Source: Sporosarcina sp. 6E9
Lineage (GTDB): Bacteria; Bacillota; Bacilli; Bacillales_A; Planococcaceae
Assembly: GCF_017921835.1 (NCBI RefSeq)
Contig: NZ_JAGEMN010000001.1
Location: 1,605,874 to 1,669,873, forward strand
DNA: 64,000 nt
Direction: 5' to 3'
In this document: in pieces, positions 43,202 through 53,120 of the stretch
Layout: every line of letters starts with the position of its first letter
How positions within the stretch are numbered: the first letter of the stretch is position 1
The notes under the pieces: generated by a model
The model's database searches: none
Told to the model about the DNA's origin: nothing
The model's input: the letters and a program-made list of their open reading frames with translations, nothing else
Position numbers and translations under genes: made by a program

Positions 43202-43591
43202 TTATATAGTACGCTTCAATATTTCTTCAAAAGCTGATTCTACTGCCGAGGTAAAAGCTTCCCCGTAATTATTATTTCCTTCAATATTATATATCAACAT
43301 CGTCAACTCTTCGATAAATCCAGTTAAGGAAATGGTATTTCCATCAAAGATTATTACTGGGTTTGTATCGAGTTTTATTGAATCGACTAACAACGGCCAT
43401 ACTGCTCGTTCAAAATGAAGTTGACCATATTCTTCTTCTTCGTCCAACAAGTAGACAAACGACATTTTTTCAGAATCTGTAATCATTTTCCCTGAAGGAA
43501 TTAAAGTTGTTGCTTTTATTTCATCACTTATCGGAAAGGTGATCACTGGACCGTTTTGAGTCCCGCTATTAATATGAATTTCAGTGCGCAT
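43202..43591 (-). CDS. yjbL: UPF0738-family protein YjbL
   Basis: A 129-residue cytosolic protein of unknown function; the C-terminal part (FIEELTMLIYNIEGNNNYGEAFTSAVESAFEEI) matches my recollection of the YjbL/UPF0738 family. The frame opens 8 codons earlier, but AAGGGAAG lies before ATG 43591. First gene of the operon with sasB, nadK and yjbO, the same order as in B. subtilis. Confidence 0.78.
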   Translation of the reverse strand: MRTEIHINSGTQNGPVITFPISDEIKATTLIPSGKMITDSEKMSFVYLLDEEEEYGQLHFERAVWPLLVDSIKLDTNPVIIFDGNTISLTGFIEELTMLIYNIEGNNNYGEAFTSAVESAFEEILKRTI

Positions 43592-43779
43592 AAAAATCTT
43601 CCCTTCATCAATCAATAAGTTTAGTCTATCATATGGCGCCCAGTCTTGCAGTTCGAAATATAGGACTTTTCACAAGAACTTAGGAGAACTTTTACTTCTA
43701 TAAAGAGCGGTTTATTTGTGAAAGTCCTCAAGCGTTGGTAGAATATCAATACAGTCAGAGCAAAGGAGATAAATCAAAA

Positions 43780-44166
43780 ATGACCCGTAAACCTTTGATT
43801 CCATATGAAATGATTGGCGAAGAGAAATTATCAGAGCTAATCGATTTATTTTATGAAAAAGTGGCCGTTCATCCTGATTTACACTCTATTTTCCCGGATG
43901 ACTTAACGGAAACTGCTCGAAAACAAAAACAATTTCAAACTCAATACTTAGGCGGACCTAATTTATATAGTGATGAACATGGACACCCAATGATGAAAGC
44001 ACGTCATAATCCTTTTCCAATCACTCCTGTACGTGCTGATGCTTGGTTGGCGTGTATGTCTGAGGCAATGGATGAAGTCGGACTCGATGGACAATTACGT
44101 GAATTCTATTATAAGCGTCTAGCATTAACTGCTAGACACATGGTGAATAAGGGGGATAATTCGTGA
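43780..44166 (+). CDS. yjbI: Truncated haemoglobin YjbI (group II)
   Basis: A 128-residue trHbO-type globin: FYEKVAVHPDLHSIFPDD, QTQYLGGPNLYSDEHGHPMMKARHNPFPI (proximal His in MMKARH), and DAWLACMSEAMDEVGL with the group II tryptophan. It binds oxygen with high affinity and may act in peroxide or thiol redox chemistry. The frame opens 15 codons earlier; AAAGGAG lies 11 nt before ATG 43780. Its stop overlaps the spxH start (GTGA), so globin and adaptor are coupled. Confidence 0.92.
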   Translation: MTRKPLIPYEMIGEEKLSELIDLFYEKVAVHPDLHSIFPDDLTETARKQKQFQTQYLGGPNLYSDEHGHPMMKARHNPFPITPVRADAWLACMSEAMDEVGLDGQLREFYYKRLALTARHMVNKGDNS

Positions 44167-44969
44167 TTTCGCGTCCTATGATGGAAAACCCGTTGAATCC
44201 ATCCTTATTGACTAGGCCGATTGAATTATATGTTTTTATCGATCCGACATGCAGTGAATGTTGGGGTCTGCAACCTATACTACGTAAATTACAAGTTGCC
44301 TACGAAAAGTATTTTACTTTAAGAATTATATTGCGCACATCTCTACCAACGATGAATTTAACTTGTACAATCAATGATAGTTCCTATGAATCTTGTGAGA
44401 AATCACACCCATCGTTTCCTTCAATTGCAATTAAAGCCGCAGAATTTCAAGGAAAACGAGCAGGACAACGTTTCATTTCAAAGCTATTTGAATACTCGTA
44501 TTTGAAATCTCGAAATGTCACATCATTTTCAGTACTCGTTGAAATCGCAGAGCTACTCCATTTAGACGTGAATGAATTCATACGCGATTTCACTTCAAAA
44601 AATGTGCATCGCTCATTGCAAATTGATTTTTTCATGGCGCAAGAAATGGAAGTCGAACACGCACCTACTTTCGTATTTTTCAATTCAAATATCGAAGATG
44701 AAGGATTAAAAGTGAGTGGCATATATGAATATGAAATATATGTTCAAATTCTCGAGGAGCTTATTGGTCAAACCATTATACCGGACTGCCCTCCTCCACT
44801 TGAGACCCTATTTAGTCGATTTGATACACTTACGACAAAGGAAATCGCCAGTATTTACGACATTACCGAAAAGTCTGCAGAACGCGAACTAAAAAAGCGA
44901 CTTTTACAACAACATGTGCAACGTATAGCGTTTAACGAAACAACATTATGGCGACAAAAATGTTATTAA
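44163..44969 (+). CDS. spxH: ClpXP adaptor protein SpxH (YjbH)
   Basis: A 268-residue DsbA-like adaptor that presents Spx to ClpXP for degradation. The thioredoxin-like CxxC is DPTCSECWG near residue 33; the C-terminal winged-helix-like part includes TKEIASIYDITEKSAERELKKRLL. GTG start with GGGGG 7 nt upstream. Spx itself and the second adaptor-type protein MecA are encoded in this window, so the proteolytic control circuit is clustered. Confidence 0.93.
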   Translation: MISRPMMENPLNPSLLTRPIELYVFIDPTCSECWGLQPILRKLQVAYEKYFTLRIILRTSLPTMNLTCTINDSSYESCEKSHPSFPSIAIKAAEFQGKRAGQRFISKLFEYSYLKSRNVTSFSVLVEIAELLHLDVNEFIRDFTSKNVHRSLQIDFFMAQEMEVEHAPTFVFFNSNIEDEGLKVSGIYEYEIYVQILEELIGQTIIPDCPPPLETLFSRFDTLTTKEIASIYDITEKSAERELKKRLLQQHVQRIAFNETTLWRQKCY

Positions 44970-44971
44970 TC

Positions 44972-45011
44972 AAAAAGAGCTGACCGTTTTAAATCGGTCA
45001 GCTCTTTTTTG
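44972..45011. terminator. Bidirectional terminator after spxH
   Basis: The stem AAAAAGAGCTGACCG/CGGTCAGCTCTTTTT with a short loop. It ends spxH and lies just past the RoxS terminator on the minus strand. Confidence 0.9.
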
Positions 45012-45025
45012 ATTTGTTAATCTGC

Positions 45026-45145
45026 AAAACGAAAAGAGCATCCAACACCTGGGGGGGAGTGGATGCTCTTTTATAAAAGGGAATGGGAGAAATGTTCACG
45101 TTCAAACAAAAGGGGTGTATGTTTGATATGTGATTTATTTCACAT
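45026..45145 (-). ncRNA. roxS: RoxS/RsaE small regulatory RNA
   Basis: A minus-strand transcript of about 118 nt between spxH and pepF, the place where RsaE sits in Staphylococcus. The 5' part (AATCACATATCAAACATAC, ACCCC, TTTGTTTGAA, TTTCTCCCATTCCC) matches the highly conserved RsaE/RoxS sequence. C-rich motifs at 45112-45116, 45085-45088 and 45079-45081 are the known ribosome-site mimics that repress TCA-cycle and redox mRNAs. It ends in a 13-bp terminator hairpin (45032-45044/45060-45072) whose loop adds a run of seven C residues, a further potential pairing site. Confidence 0.88.
45128..45145. promoter_or_regulatory. Rex-like operator at roxS
   Basis: The 18-bp palindrome ATGTGATTTATTTCACAT is one base off the Rex core TGTGAA-N4-TTCACA and also fits an Fnr/CRP-type TGTGA-N6-TCACA. 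It overlaps the start of roxS. In B. subtilis Rex represses roxS, so the RNA would respond to the NADH/NAD+ ratio. Confidence 0.75.
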
Positions 45146-45149
45146 CCTT

Positions 45150-45178
45150 ACTTTATCATGAAATAATAGATACATCAA
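45150..45178 (-). promoter_or_regulatory. roxS promoter
   Basis: -35 TTGATG (45173-45178) and -10 TAAAGT (45150-45155), 17 bp apart on the minus strand. Confidence 0.65.
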
Positions 45179-45235
45179 CATTTCACAATCGATTTAACAA
45201 GATTGTCACAAATGATGTTTAAGATCAACAAAAAT

Positions 45236-45277
45236 GAGAAGAAATCCATTTCAATAAATGAATGGATTTCTTCTCGT
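45236..45277 (-). terminator. Terminator of pepF
   Basis: A 15-bp near-perfect stem GAGAAGAAATCCATT/AATGGATTTCTTCTC directly after the pepF stop. The T run is clearest on the plus strand; on the minus strand the tail is ATTTTTG. Confidence 0.75.
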
Positions 45278-45283
45278 TTTTTC

Positions 45284-47101
45284 TTATTTTAATAAAAGTG
45301 ATTCGAGTTCGTTTAACTTCTCTTCGAAGACGCGGCATGCTTCTTCAATTGGCGCTGAACTCGTCATATCGACTCCAGCCTTTTTAAGCACTTCGATTGG
45401 ATAGTCAGATGACCCTGCTTTCAAGAAGTTGTTAATATATCGTTCGACAGCAGGCTCGCCTTCCGTTAAGATTTGATTGCTTAATGAAACAGCTGCACTA
45501 TAACCCGTTGCGTATTGATAAACATAATAATTATAATAGAAATGTGGAATTCTAGCCCACTCTACGCCGATTTCCTCATCGACAACTAAATCATCACCAA
45601 AGTACTTTTTATTCAATAAGTAATATTCTTCTGTAAGCTTTTCAGCAGTTAACGCGACACCTTGTTGATCCAATTCGTGAATTAAATGTTCAAATTCTGC
45701 AAACATTGTTTGACGGAAAACAGTTCCCCGGAAACCATCCAACCAATTATTTAACAAATAAATTCGTTGTTGTTCATCTTCAGTCGTTTTCAATAAATGA
45801 TCGTTTAAAATCGCTTCGTTCACTGTTGATGCAACTTCAGCGACAAATATTGAATAACCACTGTAGATAAATGGTTGATGTTTACGTGAATAATAACTGT
45901 GTACACTATGGCCAAACTCATGAGCGAGTGTAAATAAGTTACTAACATTATCTTGCCAGTTCATTAAAATATATGGGTTTGTTCCATAGGCTCCTGATGA
46001 ATAAGCACCCGAACGTTTTCCAACGTTTTCTCGAACGTCTACCCATCGATTGTCAAGGCCCTCTTTGACAATGGACGTATATTCCTCACCTAATGGGTGA
46101 AAGCTCTCCATCATTGTCTGGGCGGCTTCTTCATACGAATATTTAATGTCTACGTCTTTAACTAGCGGCGCAAACAAATCCCACATATGAAGCTCATCTA
46201 GTTCGAAAACTTTTTTACGTAGTGCTACATACCTTTGTAATAAATGAACATTATCATTAATCGTTTTTACAAGATTATCGTATACTTGCTCTGGTATGTG
46301 ATTATTTGACATGGCGGCTTCTCGGGCATTGGCATAATTCCGGATACGCGCGTTCACATTATCTCGTTTAATATTTCCTGAAAGTGTTGAGGCAAAAGTA
46401 TTTGAATACTTATCGTAGGTCGAATACATCGCTTTAAATGCTTCTTCACGAACGCGTGGATCGCCACTTTCTAAGAATCCGATATAACGGCCATGCGATA
46501 ATTCAACTTCTTCGCCGTCTTCATTTTTCACTTTAGGAAATTTTAGATCCGCATTGTTTAACATGCTGAATGTCTCTGAAGATTGACCTGTAACTTCTGA
46601 GAGTTGTGCCAGAAGTGCTTCTTGTTCTGCTGGCAATACATGTGGACGTTGCTTATTGACTTCTTCAAATTCCTGCTTATACAAACGAAGCCCCTCATGC
46701 TCTTCAACCCAAGCATTGAGTTTTTCTTCATCAATTGATAAGAGTTCCGGCAAGAAATAAGAAAGTGCAGTGGATACTTTTACGAAAAGCGTTTTGATAC
46801 GACCATCCATTGCTTGATAGAAACTATTTGTCGTGTCTTGGTCTGATTTCAAATGGGAATACACATATAAACGACGTAGTTTTTCCGAAAGTTCATCACG
46901 GTACTTGAGCGCATCAAATAAAGCATCCGCTCCGTCTTCAAGCTTTCCTTTAAACGACTCCGCTTTATTAGATAATGCATCAACTTCTTTATATTCTTGT
47001 TCCCAGGCACTGTCAGAAGCAAAAATATCTTCTAATCGCCAAGTTTCTTCAACATTTACTTCGTCTCGAGTTAATACTTTATTCTTTTGGTCATTCGACA
47101 T
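45284..47101 (-). CDS. pepF: Oligoendopeptidase F
   Basis: A 605-residue M3B zinc peptidase that cleaves 7-17-residue peptides in the cytosol. The zinc motif HEFGH is at residues 394-398, with the third ligand in FVAEVASTVNEA. N-terminal helical lobe about 20-190. B. subtilis PepF (YjbG) lies at the same place beside yjbH and coiA, and its overproduction blocks sporulation initiation. Own terminator; roxS lies downstream. Confidence 0.93.
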   Translation of the reverse strand: MSNDQKNKVLTRDEVNVEETWRLEDIFASDSAWEQEYKEVDALSNKAESFKGKLEDGADALFDALKYRDELSEKLRRLYVYSHLKSDQDTTNSFYQAMDGRIKTLFVKVSTALSYFLPELLSIDEEKLNAWVEEHEGLRLYKQEFEEVNKQRPHVLPAEQEALLAQLSEVTGQSSETFSMLNNADLKFPKVKNEDGEEVELSHGRYIGFLESGDPRVREEAFKAMYSTYDKYSNTFASTLSGNIKRDNVNARIRNYANAREAAMSNNHIPEQVYDNLVKTINDNVHLLQRYVALRKKVFELDELHMWDLFAPLVKDVDIKYSYEEAAQTMMESFHPLGEEYTSIVKEGLDNRWVDVRENVGKRSGAYSSGAYGTNPYILMNWQDNVSNLFTLAHEFGHSVHSYYSRKHQPFIYSGYSIFVAEVASTVNEAILNDHLLKTTEDEQQRIYLLNNWLDGFRGTVFRQTMFAEFEHLIHELDQQGVALTAEKLTEEYYLLNKKYFGDDLVVDEEIGVEWARIPHFYYNYYVYQYATGYSAAVSLSNQILTEGEPAVERYINNFLKAGSSDYPIEVLKKAGVDMTSSAPIEEACRVFEEKLNELESLLLK

Positions 47102-47164
47102 ATTTCTTCCCCCTTTAGTCGTTACTTCGAGTAACGAACAACTTTCATTTTCTCAATATTCATT

Positions 47165-48295
47165 TCACTTTGCAAGGAATTTGTGCGAAAGTAGTTCTAT
47201 AAATTGCCTTTCTTCAAAGTTCGCAATGTTATCCAACGACTCCATATTCAACGACAGTAAAAAATCACGATAGTTCATACATGCGATTAACTGGGTATCT
47301 ATTGGACCTTGAAAATTTTTAACAAAGCTACATATGAAATCATCACATATAGTATGAACAGTCAATTTCTCACTATGCAAAAAATGAACGAATGCTAATT
47401 GCCATTCGCAAGGATGTTCTCGAAATGGATTTATATGGGTGACGGGAATTCCAATCCATAACGGAAGTTCGGATGGTAGTATTCTAAGTTCATAACAATT
47501 ACGAAGAAATGGATCATTCACACCTTTTCGATTATGCAAGATTCGATTTCGCAGAAACTTTTTACGCATAGCCAAAAAAAGCGTAGCATAGTTTTGAAGT
47601 TCATCTTCATTTGGATTTTTTGGTTGAGCGAATGGAAAGATTTGTTTCTTGATAGGGAGTGTTCGGTGTAAACCAATATATCGTCTACCTGCTATATGAA
47701 GAAGGCTACTGAAATAATGGAAACGTTCAAACTGAGGGTTATACGTGAGGAAATTAATACCTTTGGGAAAGGTTTCAGTTAAAAAACTTTTTTCAAATTC
47801 AGAAAGCTGAAATATACCGACACCTTGGGGGAGTGCCATTATTTTTCTAGGCGTGTGTAAGATCCAAATCGGAGCCATACCCGCTTTTTTATATCCGGCT
47901 GTTCTTGACTTAATATGTTTGATTGGTATAGCGCTACATTGAAACTCAATTGGAATTTGTCCAGTGTTGTTTGTTACGAGAAGATCAGGTCGCTGTGCTA
48001 AATCATTGAAATAGGGTTCTAATTTAACTTCCACGCCAATTCTTTCAAAAAAGGTGAATAGATCATGTTTACCTTGAAGGTGTTCTTTCGATTCGCCTTC
48101 TGAGAACGATGCTGAACAGGACTTGTCTTTTTTATGAGCAAAATGCGGGATTACTATGTCGCCCACTTTTAAATGCACAGTATCATTGCATCCAGGACAA
48201 TAAAACAAATTCGAGTTTCGCCATTCTCTTAATTGTTCTCTTCGCATTTTGGTTGAAAGGGTAATAATTGTTCCATCTTCAGTTTTTGCAGTCAA
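47165..48295 (-). CDS. coiA: Competence protein CoiA
   Basis: A 376-residue CoiA-family protein: zinc-finger-like FYCPGC..TVHLKVGDIVIPHFAHKKD, then a restriction-endonuclease-like core (EHLQGKHDLFTFF; RPDLLVTNNTGQIPIEFQCSAI, carrying the D..ExQ nuclease motif). It assists DNA processing and recombination during transformation. The frame opens 8 codons earlier at ATG 48319, but that segment contains the AAAAGGAG ribosome site itself; TTG 48295 aligns with family N-termini. Its presence suggests, but does not prove, natural competence. Confidence 0.85.
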   Translation of the reverse strand: MTAKTEDGTIITLSTKMRREQLREWRNSNLFYCPGCNDTVHLKVGDIVIPHFAHKKDKSCSASFSEGESKEHLQGKHDLFTFFERIGVEVKLEPYFNDLAQRPDLLVTNNTGQIPIEFQCSAIPIKHIKSRTAGYKKAGMAPIWILHTPRKIMALPQGVGIFQLSEFEKSFLTETFPKGINFLTYNPQFERFHYFSSLLHIAGRRYIGLHRTLPIKKQIFPFAQPKNPNEDELQNYATLFLAMRKKFLRNRILHNRKGVNDPFLRNCYELRILPSELPLWIGIPVTHINPFREHPCEWQLAFVHFLHSEKLTVHTICDDFICSFVKNFQGPIDTQLIACMNYRDFLLSLNMESLDNIANFEERQFIELLSHKFLAK

Positions 48296-48356
48296 TATAA
48301 AAACCACGCTCCTTTTCATAATATTACGAAACTATATGCTAATTTGCAAATGAGAA

Positions 48357-48391
48357 CAAAAAAAAGCAACAACCTTTTATAAGTTGCTGCG
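48357..48391 (-). terminator. Terminator of mecA
   Basis: GCAGCAAC/GTTGTTGC stem with eight T residues on the minus strand. Confidence 0.8.
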
Positions 48392-48409
48392 GCAATTTAT
48401 TTTCTTTGA

Positions 48410-49060
48410 TCAAAAGTACTTTGTTATTTGCGTAAAAACATCAGATTCAACAATTATATGGCCATATTCTTCAAGAAGATGGATTGTTGTCTTAGTAGGA
48501 ACTCCGAATTCAGATAGTACACTAAACATATTTGTTTTTTCTTTATCATCCATCTGTTCCGAATCAAATACAACATGTAGATAGTATTTGTTGTTATAAG
48601 AGTAGAGTGATGTCTTCGCTTCATAGTGGCGCATCCGACTGGCAAGTTGAATAACATTTTCGAACTCATTAAATTCAAACGTGTTTTCCATCCATTCCAC
48701 GTTATTTTCCGTAGCACTTAATATGTCTTCCATAGACTGAAAGCTTCCCCCACCGATATCATGAAAGACATCATGTTCAGCATCTGAACCAAACGGGGAT
48801 TCACCAAGTTGACCATCGGCCGTATTCGCACGTGTAACCGTCACTTCTATGCCATTTTTCTTCGCATGAACTTGAATCCATAACGGGCCTTCCGCCTCGA
48901 ATTCTGCTTCATCATTAATCTCATCCATCATATCCCAGAAAAGCTCTTCACTCTTTTCCCGGTTATACCATACCTCTTCACGGGTAAACCCACGTTCCTC
49001 GATATCCATATATGAAAGAAAAAATTTAACAGTATTTTCATTTATCCGTTCTATTTCCAT
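48410..49060 (-). CDS. mecA: ClpC adaptor protein MecA
   Basis: A 216-residue adaptor (N-terminal substrate-binding part MEIERINENTVKFFLSYMDIEERGF, acidic linker, C-terminal ClpC-binding domain FEFNEFENVIQLASR..SLYSYNNKYYLHVVF). It delivers ComK and other targets to ClpCP and activates ClpC assembly. The open frame continues 41 codons upstream, but the GGAGGGGGAG ribosome site 6 nt before ATG 49060 sets the start. Matches the family across its length. Confidence 0.93.
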   Translation of the reverse strand: MEIERINENTVKFFLSYMDIEERGFTREEVWYNREKSEELFWDMMDEINDEAEFEAEGPLWIQVHAKKNGIEVTVTRANTADGQLGESPFGSDAEHDVFHDIGGGSFQSMEDILSATENNVEWMENTFEFNEFENVIQLASRMRHYEAKTSLYSYNNKYYLHVVFDSEQMDDKEKTNMFSVLSEFGVPTKTTIHLLEEYGHIIVESDVFTQITKYF

Positions 49061-49249
49061 CTTTATCTCCCCCTCCCTATAAAATAGGTTTTGTAAATAT
49101 TCCCCTGTCAAAGAATGAAATAATCCTACAATGCTTATATTCATTATATGACCATGCGGCAAGATTTGTAAGGGTTTAACCACAGATCAATACATTTTGA
49201 TAGTAAAAGCCATTGTAATTAACACCCGTCGGGAAAGCAAGGGAAAGAC

Positions 49250-49298
49250 AAAAGCTGATAGGTGAACGGCATTTTTCAATGTCCCCCTATCAGCTTTT
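49250..49298. terminator. Terminator of spx
   Basis: A 13-bp stem AAAAGCTGATAGG/CCTATCAGCTTTT with T runs on both strands, 13 bp past the spx stop. Confidence 0.85.
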
Positions 49299-49310
49299 AA
49301 TAACTTTCAC

Positions 49311-49709
49311 TTAGTTGACCATGCGCCGCGCTTCAAGCAGCTGATAGGCCCTAACTTTTCTTGGTAGGAAACGACGGATTTCATCTTCATTATATCCTAC
49401 TTGAAGCCTTTTTTCATCAAGAATGATTGGTCGTCTTAACAGACCCGGATGCTCTTGAATCAATTCGTAGAGTCGTTGTAATGGAAGACTTTCCACATCG
49501 ACATTAAGTTTTTGATAGATTTTTGATCTTGTTGAGATAATTTCATCGGTACCATCTTCTGTCATTCGAAGAATTTCTTTTATCTCATCAATATTCAAAG
49601 GCTCTGAAAAGATGTTTCGTTCTGTATACGGAATTTCATGTTCCTCCAACCATGCTTTTGCTTTTCTGCATGACGTACAGCTTGGCGAAGTGAATAATGT
49701 GACCATCAT
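49311..49709 (-). CDS. spx: Redox regulator Spx
   Basis: A 132-residue ArsC-fold regulator nearly identical to B. subtilis Spx: redox switch [66 protein letters not shown]. It binds the RNA polymerase alpha C-terminal domain and reprograms transcription under disulfide stress; SpxH and ClpXP keep it low. Start at ATG 49709 (GGAAGGG 7 nt upstream). A -10 TATAAT lies about 120 bp upstream on the minus strand. Confidence 0.96.
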   Translation of the reverse strand: MMVTLFTSPSCTSCRKAKAWLEEHEIPYTERNIFSEPLNIDEIKEILRMTEDGTDEIISTRSKIYQKLNVDVESLPLQRLYELIQEHPGLLRRPIILDEKRLQVGYNEDEIRRFLPRKVRAYQLLEARRMVN

Positions 49710-49905
49710 ACGCAAACCCTTCCTTTCAAATCGGCTCGTTCTATTTGCACTTATTTAAAATGAAACTAAATTAGAATTATTTTAAACTAAACTCCTATCT
49801 ATTATTATACACAACTTTATTAATGAATAAAACACTTTTTCAAAATTACTTGCTTTTTATAAACAACTTGTCACAATTCCGCAATATAATGAGGTTTTTC
49901 ATGAC

Positions 49906-49934
49906 TTGTCGCTGACTTTCAACTCTTATATAAT
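49906..49934 (+). promoter_or_regulatory. Plus-strand sigma-A promoter with no gene behind it
   Basis: -35 TTGTCG (49906-49911) and a perfect -10 TATAAT (49929-49934) at exactly 17 bp. Confidence 0.6.
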
Positions 49935-49940
49935 GGTATA

Positions 49941-50149
49941 CCCACGACTCGGAAAAATAAACATGTGTTTTTCATAATTTCATTTTCTCATTTAGCTTCA
50001 ATTCATTGAAAATACAGTTTGTCCTACTATTAATACGTATGAACCCTTAAAAGGTTCCATAAAATGAAACTTCAATTAGTATAGGGCTTTTATACGGAAT
50101 GGTATTGCAGAAACAAAAAAGGAAACACAGCGATGTGCTTCCTTTTTTT
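49941..50149 (+). ncRNA. Candidate small RNA, about 210 nt
   Basis: The interval runs from the plus-strand promoter at 49906-49934 to the terminator at 50116-50149 and contains no translatable frame longer than a few codons. If transcribed it is a non-coding RNA. No family match is recognised, and internal pairing is modest. Confidence 0.35.
50116..50149. terminator. Bidirectional terminator
   Basis: AAAAAAGGAA/TTCCTTTTTT with inner CACA/TGTG pairs and a GCGA loop; T runs on both strands. It ends the glycoside-hydrolase-like gene on the minus strand. Confidence 0.85.
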
Positions 50150-50152
50150 CAC

Positions 50153-51358
50153 TTATTGTTTATAGTTGACGCCCGATGTATATCGGTTTCCTGCATTCCA
50201 GAGCAAGTACTCATCAATACCATTGTCTTTCAAAGCTTTAATTTGCGCTTCCACTTCTTTTTTTCCGTAATTCAAATAGTTTCCTGCGCCGAGCCATGGT
50301 GCGCTAAAGTCTTGAATCCACGGCCTAGAAATCGGCCTGTTTTCAAGTGCGTCAAGAACTTTATTCTCTACTTTTGAATACTCAGAGACAATTTTATACG
50401 GTTCTGTATCCGGTTTTGAAACGCCAAAGTATGATGTCCAGTGACTTGGGTAAATCATCGATGAAATGACATCCACATTTTCGGATATTTTCGAGAAGTT
50501 TTGACCAATTCCAGGAGCTTCTGCAAGCGTTGCAGCATAACCAAATATATCGACAGAAACTTTAACGCCATAAGGTTTCAACCTTTCGCGAGCATAGGCA
50601 ACGAAATCAGTTACTGCCTCTACACGTCGTTGAACAGGGTCAAGTTCAGAGTCTTTATAATCCTCGAAATCATATGCTAGTGATTCATGGCGTTTTTCAA
50701 AACCCTCGGGAAAACGGACATAATCAAATTGAATTTCTTGGAATCCCATTTTCGCTGCTTCAATCGCAATTTCAATATTATGATCCCAAACTTCTTTCAT
50801 AAAGGGATTCACAAAAGCTTCTTTTCGACCATTTTTCCAAACCTCACCATTATCGACAAATGATAACTCAGGTCGCTTTTCTGCCAATACACTGTCTTTA
50901 AAAACGACAATTCGTCCGATTGGATAAATTTGCTTCTCTTCCATTTCTTCTAACATGGCACGCGGATTTTTAATATAAGGCTTTCCGATGTCCAAGCCTT
51001 TCAACGGCGAGTCATCCTCAGGAACATATGTAATGTTGCCATAATCATCTTTGATATCGATAACCATCGCATTTAAATCCGTTGTCTCCATTAAATTAAC
51101 CAAAGTTTCAAATCTTGCCCCACCAGCTGAATGTCCGGTTACATATACGCCTCGAATTGCATCAGGATAGTCAAATGTTAGCCCTGAGTCATACCGAAAC
51201 AATGTGGAAGATGCAACAAGTTGTTCATCATAGCTTTCGAAACCATATGTCATTTCTGAAAAGTTTTCTACTTTGCTTTTTCCCGCGGCATGTACACCTG
51301 ACGGAATCGCAATTCCCGCAGCAAGTACTAATACGAGCGCCCATTTCAATATCTTCAT
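50153..51358 (-). CDS. Secreted putative glycoside hydrolase (DUF4015-like)
   Basis: A 401-residue exported protein: signal peptide 1-24 (cut after VHA), then a (beta/alpha)-barrel-like domain of the putative glycosyl hydrolase DUF4015 type: AIRGVYVTGHSAGG, LNAMVIDIKDDYGNITY, IGRIVVFKD, AKMGFQEIQFDYVRFPEG, VSVDIFGYA, YPSHW and the C-terminal EYLLWNAGNRYTSG. QFDYVRFP and the DIKDD segment carry the likely catalytic acids. Substrate unknown; a wall or capsule polysaccharide is plausible. No strong ribosome site precedes ATG 51358. Confidence 0.8.
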   Translation of the reverse strand: MKILKWALVLVLAAGIAIPSGVHAAGKSKVENFSEMTYGFESYDEQLVASSTLFRYDSGLTFDYPDAIRGVYVTGHSAGGARFETLVNLMETTDLNAMVIDIKDDYGNITYVPEDDSPLKGLDIGKPYIKNPRAMLEEMEEKQIYPIGRIVVFKDSVLAEKRPELSFVDNGEVWKNGRKEAFVNPFMKEVWDHNIEIAIEAAKMGFQEIQFDYVRFPEGFEKRHESLAYDFEDYKDSELDPVQRRVEAVTDFVAYARERLKPYGVKVSVDIFGYAATLAEAPGIGQNFSKISENVDVISSMIYPSHWTSYFGVSKPDTEPYKIVSEYSKVENKVLDALENRPISRPWIQDFSAPWLGAGNYLNYGKKEVEAQIKALKDNGIDEYLLWNAGNRYTSGVNYKQ

Positions 51359-51536
51359 TTCGATTTCGACACCATCCTATCTTATCCTCCTAGTTTAGCA
51401 AGAAGTCGACATAAATGAAAGTGTTAAAGAACAAAATCACATGGTGCCCGTACAGCTCTGACAAGGGTCAAGTGCAGGCTAGGCCATAAGCATAGTCTTG
51501 CTTTCTGCTCATATTTAGAATATAATGAGTATAACT

Positions 51537-51858
51537 TGAAAATGATCGGCATTGAAGGAAAAAGTAACCTCGGGTTAGCTTCCCAGAGAGTCTGTGGTGG
51601 TGAAAACAGATAACTGCACGAGGTGAAATGGGCTCCTGAGCTTGGCGGACGAATAAAAGTTCAATTATTTATTGACCTTTTTACTAGTCAGTCACGTATC
51701 TCCGCGTTAAGGAGCTTTGAGAGGCCTTAGGGCAATTTGGGTGGTACCGCGGTTGAAAAAGACATCAGTCGTCCCTTTAATTTGGGATGATAAGGAAGAA
51801 TGAAACTACATTCTTCACTTAGGAAGAATGGAATTGCATTCTTCCCTGATGTCTTTTT
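51537..51858 (+). promoter_or_regulatory. T-box riboswitch (tryptophan) of trpS
   Basis: A classic T-box leader. Stem I with the AG bulge lies at 51560-51640, the specifier codon TGG is at 51629-51631 following GAAA, the T-box core TGGGTGGTACCGCG is at 51738-51751, and a terminator stem AAAGACATCAG/CTGATGTCTTT joins 51757-51767 to 51846-51856 before the T run. Uncharged tRNA-Trp would stabilise the antiterminator. Two near-identical hairpins are inserted in the terminator loop. The 178 bp before the leader (51359-51536) hold only its promoter. Confidence 0.92.
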
Positions 51859-51877
51859 ATTATGAGGAGGAATTTAA

Positions 51878-52864
<987 letters not shown>

Positions 52865-53120
52865 TTGTGAGCGTAATTGCTGAAATTACCAACAATGCAA
52901 AATCGGCTGTCCGAAAAATAAAATAAAAAACTTGGCTCCATTCATAACCAAGCGATCTATAATTAAAATAAAGTATGACATGCGAAATGCTGACGACAAG
53001 TAGTCCATAACTAATGAGAAATAAAAATACACGTGTAATAACGCATCGCCCTTTACGTTTTCTATCACTATATGAACAAGTAACACCACTTTAGACGAGT
53101 ACAGGGACAATGATAAAAAT

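Larger units (their letters stand above)
49716..50152. other. Long intergenic region with spx promoter and a plus-strand promoter
   Basis: About 437 bp without a gene. The left third carries the spx promoter region on the minus strand (TATAAT near 49803). The right two thirds hold a plus-strand promoter and terminator with no coding frame between (see candidate small RNA). Confidence 0.55.

Noticed and set aside
43735..43779. Longer start for the truncated haemoglobin
   Set aside because: The AAAGGAG site lies inside the extension; the shorter start aligns with the family.
49060..49183. 41-codon upstream extension of mecA
   Set aside because: A GGAGGGGGAG ribosome site lies directly before the family-conserved start MEIERI, so the extension is not translated.
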